A stretch of 12,322 nucleotides of DNA from Lachnospiraceae bacterium UBA1766 (GCA_002314715.1 DCGY01000040.1:1-12322), one strand, 5' to 3'. Positions 1-6,370 are shown, counted from the first letter of the stretch. Notes: generated from the sequence alone by a model not told the origin. Translations and numbers: made by a program.

Positions 1-16
1 AGAGAAGGTGAAGCAA

Positions 17-403
17 ATGAGCGAAGTACAATATACAATCGAAGAACAGATTGAGCGAATCAATAAAGTAAATAGCAAGTACGAGAATTCTGAAATCCTG
101 ATTGCAGGAACGCAACACCGGGAGCATATTCAGCTGATTGAAAAACTTCACGGTGGCGAGAAAGCCCTTTTGGTAAGAGTGTTCGGAAATCCGTGGGATG
201 ATAATGCAATCGATGTCAGAAATACCGATGATGAGATGTATGGTCATTTTACCGAGGAAGATTGTGCATTGCTTGCACCCATACTTGAAGATAACAAGCT
301 TATTTTATCGGGAGAGGTCGCAAGGGTCGTTCAGTTGTCAGAGCTTCCGAAAGGCTCCGACAGGCCAAAGGTATATATCAAACTATCATATAAGAAGGCA
401 TAA
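17..403 (+). CDS. Stand-alone HIRAN-domain-like protein
   Basis: A 128-residue soluble protein. Residues 27-105 fit the HIRAN pattern: a strand with IAGTQH, then LLVRVFGNPWDDNAIDV (N-x-x-D-x-N-A-I core near 58-65), a glycine/histidine turn (YGHFTEED) and LAPIL. HIRAN domains in HLTF/Rad5 helicases bind DNA 3' ends; stand-alone bacterial versions have no settled role. I chose the ATG at 17 because GAAGG at 4-8 sits 8 nt before it; a GTG at 8 in the same frame overlaps that ribosome binding site. The stop is 3 nt before the ABC permease start, so the two are probably co-transcribed. No catalytic domain, signal peptide or membrane segment is visible. The family call rests on motif resemblance by eye; why it joins a transporter operon is unknown. 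Confidence 0.65.
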   Translation: MSEVQYTIEEQIERINKVNSKYENSEILIAGTQHREHIQLIEKLHGGEKALLVRVFGNPWDDNAIDVRNTDDEMYGHFTEEDCALLAPILEDNKLILSGEVARVVQLSELPKGSDRPKVYIKLSYKKA

Positions 404-406
404 CCT

Positions 407-1165
407 ATGAATGCAAAGGCAAAGAAAAAAATAGTATCCATATTAAAAGCATTGGTTGTTCCGGTATTGTTTCTTTTGCTTTGGGAGATTGCAGCGAACA
501 ACGGATGGATAAAGGTTTCCATCATGTCCAGTCCTTCGCGAATCTACAGCAAAATGGTAACGCTGGTACAAAAGGGAACACTACAAAAGAATATCCTGAT
601 CAGTCTGAGACGTGTAATACTCGGATATATCATAGGTTCGTTTGCAGGCATTGCGGTTGGTATTTTGATCGGATTGTTCAAGACGGCAAGTGATTATCTG
701 GAAGTCTTTACCGGAATCCTAAGACCCATTCCCATAATCGCATGGGTGCCGGTACTTATCCTTTGGGTAGGTATAGGCGAGGAAACCAAGGTGCTGTGTA
801 TCGCAATCGGTACCTTCTGGCCGGTATTTTTGAATGTGATTGATGGATTGAGAAACGTTGATAACAAGTACATTGAAGTTTCTACGATTTTTATGAAAAA
901 GAAACTTCCCACAATATTTAATGTGATTTTTCCCGCCGCGTTGCCTGCGGTGATTACCGGTTTGAAAATCGCAAGCGGAAATGCCCTGATGGGTGTTATC
1001 GGTGCTGAAATGTTTGCGGCTTCTTCGGGAATTGGCTACATGGTTAGTTTCGCAAGAGAAATGAACCAGGCCGATGTAATGCTTGGTGGTGTGTTTATTA
1101 TAGGCTTCCTGGGATGGCTGCTTAGCATCGTAGTAGGCCGATTGGGAAAAACGCAAAAGAAATGA
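407..1165 (+). CDS. ABC transporter permease, SsuC/TauC family
   Basis: A 252-residue integral membrane protein of the binding-protein-dependent permease family, of the nitrate/sulfonate/taurine type, with about six membrane segments. The first is near residues 11-30 (ALVVPVLFLLLWEIAA). The cytoplasmic coupling loop is recognisable near 160-190, where KKKLPTIFNVIFPAALPAV and the following GLKIASG correspond to the EAA loop contacting the ATPase. It presumably forms the homodimeric channel of an importer with the next two genes. Length is normal for the family. It starts 3 nt after the HIRAN stop and ends 12 nt before the ATPase start. The substrate cannot be told from the permease; sulfonates, taurine, nitrate, thiamine precursors and aromatic compounds are all carried by relatives. 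Confidence 0.93.
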   Translation: MNAKAKKKIVSILKALVVPVLFLLLWEIAANNGWIKVSIMSSPSRIYSKMVTLVQKGTLQKNILISLRRVILGYIIGSFAGIAVGILIGLFKTASDYLEVFTGILRPIPIIAWVPVLILWVGIGEETKVLCIAIGTFWPVFLNVIDGLRNVDNKYIEVSTIFMKKKLPTIFNVIFPAALPAVITGLKIASGNALMGVIGAEMFAASSGIGYMVSFAREMNQADVMLGGVFIIGFLGWLLSIVVGRLGKTQKK

Positions 1166-1177
1166 GAGTGACGGGAC

Positions 1178-1966
1178 ATGTCAGATAATATTTTGGAGAT
1201 TAAGAAACTAAATAAATATTTTGATATAGACGGTCAGCCGGTACAGGTCTTAAAAGATATCGACCTGGAAGTCAAGAGAGGAGAGTTTGTCTGTATTGTC
1301 GGTTTCAGCGGCTGCGGAAAGAGTACATTGTTACGTATGATATCCGGCCTTGAAACCATCTCAGACGGCGAAATACTTGTAAATGGCAAGCCGGTAACCG
1401 GCCCCGGATTTGAACGCGGAATGATCTTCCAGGAGCCCAGACTTTTCCCTTGGAAGAAGGTCAAAGACAACATCGCATACGGTCTTAGCAACAAAAGGAA
1501 GAAAGAACTTGGCAAGGAAAAAACAGCTGAACTGATACAGGAATATGTGAAGCTTGTAAACCTGGAGGGATTTGAAAATGCATATCCCAGGCAGTTGTCG
1601 GGAGGTATGCAACAGAGAGTCAGCCTGGCACGAAGCCTTGTATCCGATCCGGATATCCTCCTATTGGATGAGCCCTTTGGAGCGCTGGATGCCATTACGA
1701 GAATGAACATGCAGAAAGAAACACTGCGAATATGGAAAGAGGACAAGAAGACCATGATTCTTGTTACTCATGACATAGATGAAGCAATCTACCTGGGACA
1801 AAAGGTTGTGGTTCTGGGTCAGAGACCGGGAACCATCAAGAAAGTAATTGACGTAAATTTGTCGAGTCCCCGTCAAAGAACAAGCATTGAATTCTCGGAA
1901 ATCAGAAGAAAAATATATAAGGAATTCATTGAAGAGGAAGAGATTCCTACAGATTACAGTATTTAA
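1178..1966 (+). CDS. ABC transporter ATP-binding protein, SsuB/TauB family
   Basis: A 262-residue ATPase that powers the importer. All nucleotide-binding elements are present: Walker A GFSGCGKST (42-50), Q-loop Gln85 in FQEPRLFPW, signature LSGGMQQR (140-147), Walker B ILLLDE (160-165), D-loop GALD, and switch His198 in LVTHD. The sequence QEPRLFPW after the Q-loop is typical of the SsuB/TauB/NrtD branch. The ribosome binding site before ATG 1178 is weak (GAGAGTGACGGG), which fits translational coupling to the permease 12 nt upstream. Nothing is missing, so the protein should be active. It ends 18 nt before the lipoprotein gene. Confidence 0.95.
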   Translation: MSDNILEIKKLNKYFDIDGQPVQVLKDIDLEVKRGEFVCIVGFSGCGKSTLLRMISGLETISDGEILVNGKPVTGPGFERGMIFQEPRLFPWKKVKDNIAYGLSNKRKKELGKEKTAELIQEYVKLVNLEGFENAYPRQLSGGMQQRVSLARSLVSDPDILLLDEPFGALDAITRMNMQKETLRIWKEDKKTMILVTHDIDEAIYLGQKVVVLGQRPGTIKKVIDVNLSSPRQRTSIEFSEIRRKIYKEFIEEEEIPTDYSI

Positions 1967-1984
1967 AAAGAGGAGATAAAAAAG

Positions 1985-2968
1985 ATGAAAAAGAGATTAT
2001 TATTGACAACATTACTTGTAACCGCTGCATTGGGAATTGCAGCATGCGGAAAGACCCAGGGTGGCGAAGATAACCTGAATAAAGCTACCGTAATCAATAT
2101 CGCTTACAGCGAAACCAATCCGATTGGTAAGGCAATCGACGAAGCAAAGGGCTTTTCGGAAGAAATCTTTAAGGATACCGGCATAAAAGTAAACTGGACA
2201 AGCGGTCTTGGAACCGGTTCGGAGACAATTGCCTCCCTTGTAGGCGGAAGCGTTGACATTGCAAACCTTGGTGAGTTTCCGGTAATCACAAGCTACGGAA
2301 ATGATAAGCAGGAGTTTAAAATTATCGCTTACAACAGATCCGTTGGCGGCGGACGCATTATTGCTTCCGCAGATAGCGGAATTAAAACCGTTGCCGATCT
2401 GAAGGGCAAGAAGGTTGGTACTGCGGTAGGAACAGGTAGTCAGCTGTATTTATTACAGGAATTGGAAGCAGCAGGTCTTACCGTTGATGACATCGAACTG
2501 GTTAACCTTGGTAATGGCGCATGGGCAGCAGCCTTTGAGGCCGGCGAAATCGATGCGGAAAGTTCCTCCACTACAAGCACGGATAAATTTGTGAACAATG
2601 GCTCCGCTGTTGAACTTGCTAAGTCCGGTGCAGAACTGAACCTGATTATCGGAAGCAACGAATTTATCACCAAGAACCCTGATATTGCGGCAAAAGTAGT
2701 AAGTCTCTACCAGAAGATTTTTGCATACGTAACAGAAAACCCTGCAGAGGCAGCAGAAATCGTTGCAGCGCAAAGCGGTCAGGATCCGGCTGCAATTACC
2801 GCACAGTTTCAGAGACTTGTAAACAAGACCTTCCAGGCTTTTGAGCAGGAAGATTATGACAGACTTCAGGCAGTAAAAGAGTTTGCACTTTCCCTGGAAC
2901 TTATTGCCAATGACTTTGATGTAAAAACAGTTACAGACTTTACCTATCTTGAGAAGGCAAATAAATAA
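1985..2968 (+). CDS. ABC transporter substrate-binding lipoprotein, SsuA/TauA-like
   Basis: A 327-residue periplasmic-binding-protein-type lipoprotein. Its N-terminus has a charged MKKR, a hydrophobic stretch, and a lipobox ending IAAC with Cys21 as the lipidation site. The mature part fits the NMT1/SsuA-like type II fold: an early strand VINIAYSE, GSVDIANLGEFPVI near 90-100 (the usual ligand-site region after the first lobe), and the hinge motif VADLKGKKVGTAVGTGSQ near 135-155. It captures the substrate outside the membrane and hands it to the permease. AGAGGAGA lies just before ATG 1985, suggesting stronger translation than for permease and ATPase, as is usual. The ligand cannot be read from sequence. 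It is followed after 22 nt by the NTF2-like gene. Confidence 0.92.
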   Translation: MKKRLLLTTLLVTAALGIAACGKTQGGEDNLNKATVINIAYSETNPIGKAIDEAKGFSEEIFKDTGIKVNWTSGLGTGSETIASLVGGSVDIANLGEFPVITSYGNDKQEFKIIAYNRSVGGGRIIASADSGIKTVADLKGKKVGTAVGTGSQLYLLQELEAAGLTVDDIELVNLGNGAWAAAFEAGEIDAESSSTTSTDKFVNNGSAVELAKSGAELNLIIGSNEFITKNPDIAAKVVSLYQKIFAYVTENPAEAAEIVAAQSGQDPAAITAQFQRLVNKTFQAFEQEDYDRLQAVKEFALSLELIANDFDVKTVTDFTYLEKANK

Positions 2969-2990
2969 TAGCAAATAGAAGGCAAGCGAT

Positions 2991-3740
2991 ATGTCACAGA
3001 TTGATTTGGAAGAATTATCGAAAAAATTAGATAAATTAGATGCCGTGAACCAGATAAAGAACCTCATGGGCAGATATGAAACATATCATTATACCCGGGC
3101 CGAAATCGGCAATACGGCAGACCTGTTTGCACTATGGAGACCTGACTGTGCCGTAGAGGAAGGCGGACATGGCTGTGCACTGGGAACCGAAGCGGTGATT
3201 AAGCGTTGGAAAGGTGGCACCCCCGGAGATTTAAGGGCTGCCAGCGCGCTTCATCTGGCCAGTACGCCCTGTATCGAGGTGGCAGGCGACGGAAAGACTG
3301 CGAAAGGCACGTTCCTTTCTCTGGGTAACGGAACCGGCATCAAAAACTTAGAAAAGAAAGAAGTACGAGAGAGCTGGTGCATCGGAAAATATGCAATTGA
3401 CTTCATCAAAAATCCGGAGACCGGCGAGTGGAAAATCTGGCATCTTCATTGGTACAGACTGATTATCAATGACTTCAACAAGGGATTCGTAACCAGCCTG
3501 TTCGATGCGGACACAAGGGAAGAAATGTCACAATTACCGGGCAGAGAAGAAACCCAGTTCCACCAGTCTCTTAGCCTTGAAAAGGCAACCCATCCATTCC
3601 CTTGGCCTCCCGAACTATATTATGATTATGACGGAGATTTCCGGTGGCAGTATGGCGGTGAGGAGCTTGAGAAAAAGTATGGCGTAGAGTACAAACATTA
3701 TGAAAAACAGTACAATGTGAATTATCCGAGTGTAATATAA
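2991..3740 (+). CDS. NTF2/SnoaL-like protein in ABC transporter operon
   Basis: A 249-residue soluble protein. Residues about 10-160 resemble SnoaL-like/NTF2 folds: a long N-terminal helix (LDKLDAVNQIKNLMGRYETY), then ADLFALWRPDCAVE, a strand-rich middle, and the sheet strand WKIWHLHWYRLI near 145-155. The remaining ~90 residues are rich in Trp, Tyr and Pro and extend beyond the usual ~130-residue domain. SnoaL-type cones serve as small-molecule enzymes (isomerases, hydratases, dehydratases) or ligand-binding subunits. No catalytic residues are assigned here. It has no signal peptide, so it acts inside the cell. Position 22 nt after the binding-protein gene suggests it processes or binds the imported compound; this is inference. 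No clear intrinsic terminator follows. Confidence 0.7.
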   Translation: MSQIDLEELSKKLDKLDAVNQIKNLMGRYETYHYTRAEIGNTADLFALWRPDCAVEEGGHGCALGTEAVIKRWKGGTPGDLRAASALHLASTPCIEVAGDGKTAKGTFLSLGNGTGIKNLEKKEVRESWCIGKYAIDFIKNPETGEWKIWHLHWYRLIINDFNKGFVTSLFDADTREEMSQLPGREETQFHQSLSLEKATHPFPWPPELYYDYDGDFRWQYGGEELEKKYGVEYKHYEKQYNVNYPSVI

Positions 3741-3759
3741 AACGAAAAGAAACTTTCCC

Positions 3760-3788
3760 TTTATATGGCATGCATGATTTGATATAAT
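3760..3788 (+). promoter_or_regulatory. Promoter with extended -10 (TTTATA-17-TGaTATAAT)
   Basis: A perfect TATAAT at 3783-3788 is preceded by TG at the extended -10 spacing, with a TTTATA -35 match at 3760-3765 and a 17-bp spacer. Transcription would start near 3795 and run into the micro-ORF at 3828 and the membrane protein at 3948. The start region carries the dyad AACGA-GTT-TCGTT (3795-3807), a possible operator. AACGAAA at 3741-3747 also pairs with TTTCGTT at 3801-3807 across the promoter. Confidence 0.7.
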
Positions 3789-3827
3789 CCAGATAACGAG
3801 TTTCGTTCAAAGGAGAGGCAAATCACG

Positions 3828-3911
3828 GTGACCGGAAAAGCATCTGAGCTATTCTTTGAGGAGAATAACTTGGATGCTTTTTTGCGTTCTGCACGGGAAA
3901 AGAAAATGTAG
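3828..3911 (+). CDS. 27-codon micro-ORF, possible leader peptide or gene relic
   Basis: A GTG-started ORF of 27 codons behind an AAGGAGAGG ribosome binding site (3809-3817), just downstream of the extended -10 promoter. The peptide is charged and amphipathic (middle part SELFFEENNLDAFLRSAREK) with no membrane segment. It ends 36 nt before the two-helix membrane protein gene. It could be a translated leader, a real microprotein, or the head of a truncated gene; after the stop another frame stays open for a short stretch (VVDIQRLSSEKVKNEQ), as a frameshifted relic would. I do not recognise a family. The ribosome binding site and promoter are the main support. Confidence 0.35.
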   Translation: MTGKASELFFEENNLDAFLRSAREKKM

Positions 3912-3947
3912 TTGATATTCAGAGATTGAGTTCAGAAAAGGTGAAAA

Positions 3948-4154
3948 ATGAACAAACGGTTTTTATGCAGATTTTTCTATGGAATAGCAGGTGCTGCTCT
4001 TATAGTAGGTGCCGCATTTCACGGGTATAGGATGCATCCTGAAAATATAGATACATATAAAATTGGCGTCATCATGGGAATTGTAATGATTTCAATATCT
4101 GTTGTTTCGCTGGTATGTGGAATAGTGATGAGCATACTGATCAGGAAGAAATAA
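3948..4154 (+). CDS. Small two-helix membrane protein, unknown function
   Basis: A 68-residue protein with two predicted membrane helices, roughly residues 7-28 (FLCRFFYGIAGAALIVGAAF) and 40-64 (GVIMGIVMISISVVSLVCG and following). A short polar loop HGYRMHPENIDTYK lies between them and the C-terminus is basic (RKK). The N-terminal MNKR and C-terminal RKK charges suggest both ends face the cytoplasm. A ribosome binding site AAAAGGTG precedes ATG 3948. It is probably transcribed from the promoter at 3760-3788. I do not recognise a family, and no neighbour fixes a role. Confidence 0.6.
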   Translation: MNKRFLCRFFYGIAGAALIVGAAFHGYRMHPENIDTYKIGVIMGIVMISISVVSLVCGIVMSILIRKK

Positions 4155-4252
4155 GCTGTCCGATAAAATGTCGAAGTGCATCAAAAAATGTGGACTGTGG
4201 AAGGAAAATAGAGGATAATTAAGACAGAAGAATTTTGCCGGAGGATGCCTAT

Positions 4253-5245
4253 ATGTCACGAGGATCAAATCAGAAATTCAAATTCACATATCTTATGAAG
4301 ATCATGCAGGAGAAGACTGATGATGAGCATAGTATCACCATGCCACAGATTATGGACGCTCTTGAAAAATATGATATTACTGCTGAGAGAAAAAGTATCT
4401 ATTCGGACCTTCAGGACATGACGGACAAGTTTGGCATCGAGATAATCAAGGAGCAGATTGGAAGGGAAACTTTTTATCATGTTGGTTCCCGTAAGTTTGA
4501 GCTTGCAGAGGTTAAGCTTCTTATTGACGCAGTTCAATCCTCAAAGTTCATCACGGAGAGAAAGTCAAGAGAACTGATAAAGAAGATAAAGGAGTTTGTA
4601 AGTGACTATCAGGCATCGCAGCTGCAGAGACAGATTTATGTTCATGGCCGAATCAAGACAATGAACGAGACAATCTACTACAGCGTGGATGAGATTCATA
4701 ACGCAATAGCCTCAAATAAAAAGATTAAGTTCAAGTATTTTAGTTGGCAGGCAGATAAGTCTCAATACATTCTTAATAAGGGTGAGTTTATCACAGTTAG
4801 CCCATGGGCACTGACATGGGACGATGAAAATTACTATCTTGTTGCTTACGATGATTATGAGAAGAAGTGCAAACACTACCGGGTAGATAAAATGCTTAAA
4901 CTTCAAGTTCTTGAGGAGCGACGTGAGGGCGAAGAACAGTTCAAGGACCTCGACATGGCCGCATACTCAAAGTCGACTTTCGGTATGTATGGCGGTGATA
5001 AGAAGAGAGTTAAGATTCAGTTCCATAACAAAATGAGCGGAGTCTTCATTGATAGATTTGGCAAAGATGTTACATTTAGACCTTTGGATGAAAAACACAG
5101 TGAGTTAAATGTGGATGTCTTTATCAGCCCTCAGTTCTACGGATGGATCTTCGGCCTGGGCAAGGATGTAAAGGTTGTTGGCCCGGATGAGGTTGTGGAA
5201 GAGATGAAGCAGAAGGCGGAGGAGTTCCTTCAGAATTTGAAATAG
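4253..5245 (+). CDS. WYL-domain transcriptional regulator
   Basis: A 330-residue regulator with three parts. An N-terminal winged helix-turn-helix (about 10-80) includes TAERKSIYSDLQDM, typical of the DeoR/HTH_11-like heads of WYL proteins. A WYL domain (about 140-220) carries SPWALTWDDENYYLVAY (Trp185, Trp189, Tyr194-Leu196) and the conserved HYRVDKM. A C-terminal WCX-like extension (about 250-325) includes RVKIQFHN and ends in VVEEMKQKAEEFL. WYL domains are ligand sensors, in some cases of nucleic acid, and often control defence or DNA-damage genes. ATG 4253 is preferred over an upstream in-frame TTG (4235) because GGAGGA at 4240-4245 is well spaced before it. An intrinsic terminator follows 16 nt after the stop, so it ends a transcript. 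Its target is unknown; autoregulation or control of the nearby small genes is possible. Confidence 0.92.
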   Translation: MSRGSNQKFKFTYLMKIMQEKTDDEHSITMPQIMDALEKYDITAERKSIYSDLQDMTDKFGIEIIKEQIGRETFYHVGSRKFELAEVKLLIDAVQSSKFITERKSRELIKKIKEFVSDYQASQLQRQIYVHGRIKTMNETIYYSVDEIHNAIASNKKIKFKYFSWQADKSQYILNKGEFITVSPWALTWDDENYYLVAYDDYEKKCKHYRVDKMLKLQVLEERREGEEQFKDLDMAAYSKSTFGMYGGDKKRVKIQFHNKMSGVFIDRFGKDVTFRPLDEKHSELNVDVFISPQFYGWIFGLGKDVKVVGPDEVVEEMKQKAEEFLQNLK

Positions 5246-5260
5246 TGGATGTTATATTAG

Positions 5261-5305
5261 CGGGCAATCGCTTTCAGGTAAAGCTGGAGTGGTTGCCCGT
5301 TTTTT
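5261..5305 (+). terminator. Intrinsic terminator of the WYL gene
   Basis: CGGGCAA (5261-5267) pairs with TTGCCCG (5293-5299), directly followed by a run of six T. A nested stem GCTTT/AAAGC (5270-5274 with 5280-5284) lies in the loop. It sits 16 nt past the WYL stop codon. Confidence 0.88.
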
Positions 5306-5386
5306 AGCTATGGAGAAAGAGGTGGACTTTGTAATGGACAGCTTCTAGAATAGAGTAGAATCAATAAAATGTTTGGAGGAGAATTT

Positions 5387-5497
5387 GTGAGCAGATTCAT
5401 TTATTGGCTTAGAAGGAAGAAGAGAATTAAAGAAAAAAGATGTGGTCAGTGCTGCCTAAGTTGTCTATTTTATCGTCAATGTAAGAATGAGATGTGA
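5387..5497 (+). CDS. 36-residue cysteine-rich microprotein
   Basis: A GTG-started ORF preceded by a strong GGAGGAG ribosome binding site at 5374-5380. The peptide has a basic, partly hydrophobic head (MSRFIYWLRRKKRIKEKR) and a cysteine cluster C-x2-CC-x2-C-x5-C (Cys19, 22, 23, 26, 32; CGQCCLSCLFYRQC). Five closely spaced cysteines suggest metal binding or disulfides; the basic head could bind nucleic acid or membrane. Such tiny Cys-rich proteins recur in Clostridia, but I cannot name a function. A loose promoter candidate (TGGACA 5335-5340, TAGAAT 5356-5361) has a short 15-bp spacer. It falls between the WYL terminator and the orphan terminator at 5672. Confidence 0.6.
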   Translation: MSRFIYWLRRKKRIKEKRCGQCCLSCLFYRQCKNEM

Positions 5498-5671
5498 CAG
5501 ATATTTTAAAAGTATCATAATAGGGGATAATTCAACCAGTTGGAGAAGAATCGCAAATTCTTGATTATTTCTTTTATATTTATGATGATTATTTAAGAAC
5601 TTTATGATAAAATGTCTAATGAGCTATTGTATCAATTTTAGCAAAACTGTATTAATTAATGTATTTAATGG

Positions 5672-5729
5672 GACAGTCTGGAAGCACTATAAACTATGTG
5701 AAACTATGTGCTTTCGGGCTGTCATTTTT
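5672..5729 (+). terminator. Strong intrinsic terminator carrying two reverse copies of a 10-bp repeat
   Basis: GACAGTCTGGAAGCAC (5672-5687) can pair over all 16 positions, counting G-U pairs, with GTGCTTTCGGGCTGTC (5708-5723). It is followed by A and five T. The loop and the start of the 3' arm hold AAACTATGTG twice (5691-5700 and 5701-5710). Read on the other strand this is CACATAGTTT twice, the same unit as at 6330-6339. No gene lies immediately before it; it may end the transcript of the Cys-rich microprotein, a small RNA, or act as an attenuator for the HIRAN gene 87 nt downstream. Confidence 0.75.
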
Positions 5730-5752
5730 AATGTACACCTTTTGGAGTACTG

Positions 5753-5758
5753 TATAAT
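5753..5758 (+). promoter_or_regulatory. Possible -10 element for the second HIRAN gene
   Basis: A perfect TATAAT lies 57 nt before ATG 5816 and just after the terminator at 5672-5729. No convincing -35 is seen at the right distance. A short dyad TACC-AAAAC-GGTA follows at about 5767-5779 and could be an operator. Confidence 0.4.
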
Positions 5759-5815
5759 CACGAAATACCAAAACGGTAACTCATCAATTTATTATACATT
5801 TCAGGAGGTGCTGAT

Positions 5816-6139
5816 ATGGCAGAGATTTATTTTACAATAGCGGGTACGAATCATCATCACGGACAGGAATTCATTGAACCTAAGATGGAAGTGAAGCTGG
5901 TTAAGGAACCGGATAACGAAGTTGACAAGGAAGCGATTAAGGTGGAGCTTCCTGGTCTTGGACTCATTGGCTATGTGGCGAATAGTCCGTATACAGTTGT
6001 TGGAGAAAGCTTCAGCGCAGGTCGTTTATATGACAAGATTGGCGATACAGTGGTAGGTACTGTTCTCTACAAATTGCCTAAGGGCGTTCTTTGCGTACTA
6101 AATGCAGAGGATATTATTACCGGAGAGAATGAAGATTAA
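5816..6139 (+). CDS. HIRAN-domain protein, stand-alone
   Basis: A 107-residue protein that is almost entirely one HIRAN-like domain. It has an opening strand IYFTIAGTNHHHG, VKLVKEPDNEVDKEAIKV (EPDN at 31-34, D37, A40-I41 core), then IGYVANS (51-57) and a C-terminal strand pair around VVGTVLYKLPKGVL. It matches the short HIRAN proteins common in Clostridia. It shares the IAGT-H opening and the D-x-x-AI core with the gene at 17-403, so the window carries two diverged members. The ribosome binding site AGGAGGTG is well placed before ATG 5816. HIRAN in eukaryotic HLTF binds 3' DNA ends; a role for stand-alone bacterial versions is not established. It appears monocistronic between two terminators. 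Confidence 0.8.
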   Translation: MAEIYFTIAGTNHHHGQEFIEPKMEVKLVKEPDNEVDKEAIKVELPGLGLIGYVANSPYTVVGESFSAGRLYDKIGDTVVGTVLYKLPKGVLCVLNAEDIITGENED

Positions 6140-6161
6140 TGCGTGGTATATCTCTTTTTTT
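6104..6161 (+). terminator. Imperfect terminator overlapping the HIRAN stop
   Basis: The end of the gene (GATA then TACC, 6110-6120) can pair with GGTATATCTCT (6144-6154), with bulges, and is followed by seven T (6155-6161). The stem is weak and has a long loop, so this is a tentative call supported mainly by the T run right after the gene. Confidence 0.4.
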
Positions 6162-6268
6162 GACTTGGTGATTCATATTTTTAATTTATGCCAGTTTCAC
6201 TGGTGCCCCCTTCCGGATACCAATGCTACGAGTAAAGAATATCATACGCTGTGAGAAAAGATAAAAAA

Positions 6269-6369
6269 CACAAATTTTCACATTTTTTCACAAAAACTAT
6301 TGCAAATGAAAAAACAGTGTGATATACTTCACATAGTTTCACGAAGTATCACGATATTTCACGAAATGA
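6269..6369 (+). repeat. Two arrays of 10-bp CAC-starting repeats flanking a promoter
   Basis: Array A has three units beginning at 6269, 6279 and 6289 (CACAAATTTT, CACATTTTTT, CACAAAAACT). Array B has four units beginning at 6330, 6340, 6350 and 6360 (CACATAGTTT, CACGAAGTAT, CACGATATTT, CACGAAATGA). Each CAC after the first is preceded by T. The phase is exactly 10 bp within each array, and the arrays are 41 bp apart start to start, close to four more turns, so all units lie on about the same helix face. The core promoter sits in the gap. This is the layout of an iterated operator bound cooperatively. Confidence 0.75.
6300..6328 (+). promoter_or_regulatory. Promoter of the 6407-7357 operon
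   Basis: TTGCAA (6300-6305), a 17-bp spacer and TATACT (6323-6328), with TG at the extended -10 position. Transcription would begin near 6335, inside repeat array B, so a protein bound to the repeats would be expected to repress. A CRP-like dyad TGTGA-N6-TCACA (6318-6333) straddles the -10. Confidence 0.7.
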
Positions 6370-6370
6370 A

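Larger units (their letters stand above)
5498..5815. other. AT-rich intergenic region, no confident gene
   Basis: This 318-bp stretch holds no ORF with a credible start. It contains a small AT-rich hairpin, AAGAAT-CGCAA-ATTCTT (5546-5562), without a T run. It also contains a weak promoter-like TATGAT (5603-5608), the strong terminator at 5672-5729, and a TATAAT (5753-5758) ahead of the second HIRAN gene. A 78-codon open frame starting at 5604 crosses the terminator and overlaps the HIRAN start, so I treat it as chance. Confidence 0.6.

Noticed and set aside
719..1156. A 145-codon reverse-strand frame
   Set aside because: It is antisense to the ABC permease, has no ribosome binding site, and its composition is that of a shadow frame.
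2453..3067. A 204-codon reverse-strand frame
   Set aside because: It is antisense to the binding-protein gene, spans the gap to the next gene, and is rich in Cys, Phe and Leu as shadow frames are.
5604..5840. A 78-codon open frame on the + strand
   Set aside because: It has no ribosome binding site, runs through the strong terminator at 5672-5729, overlaps the start of the HIRAN gene in another frame, and its composition looks like translated AT-rich spacer.
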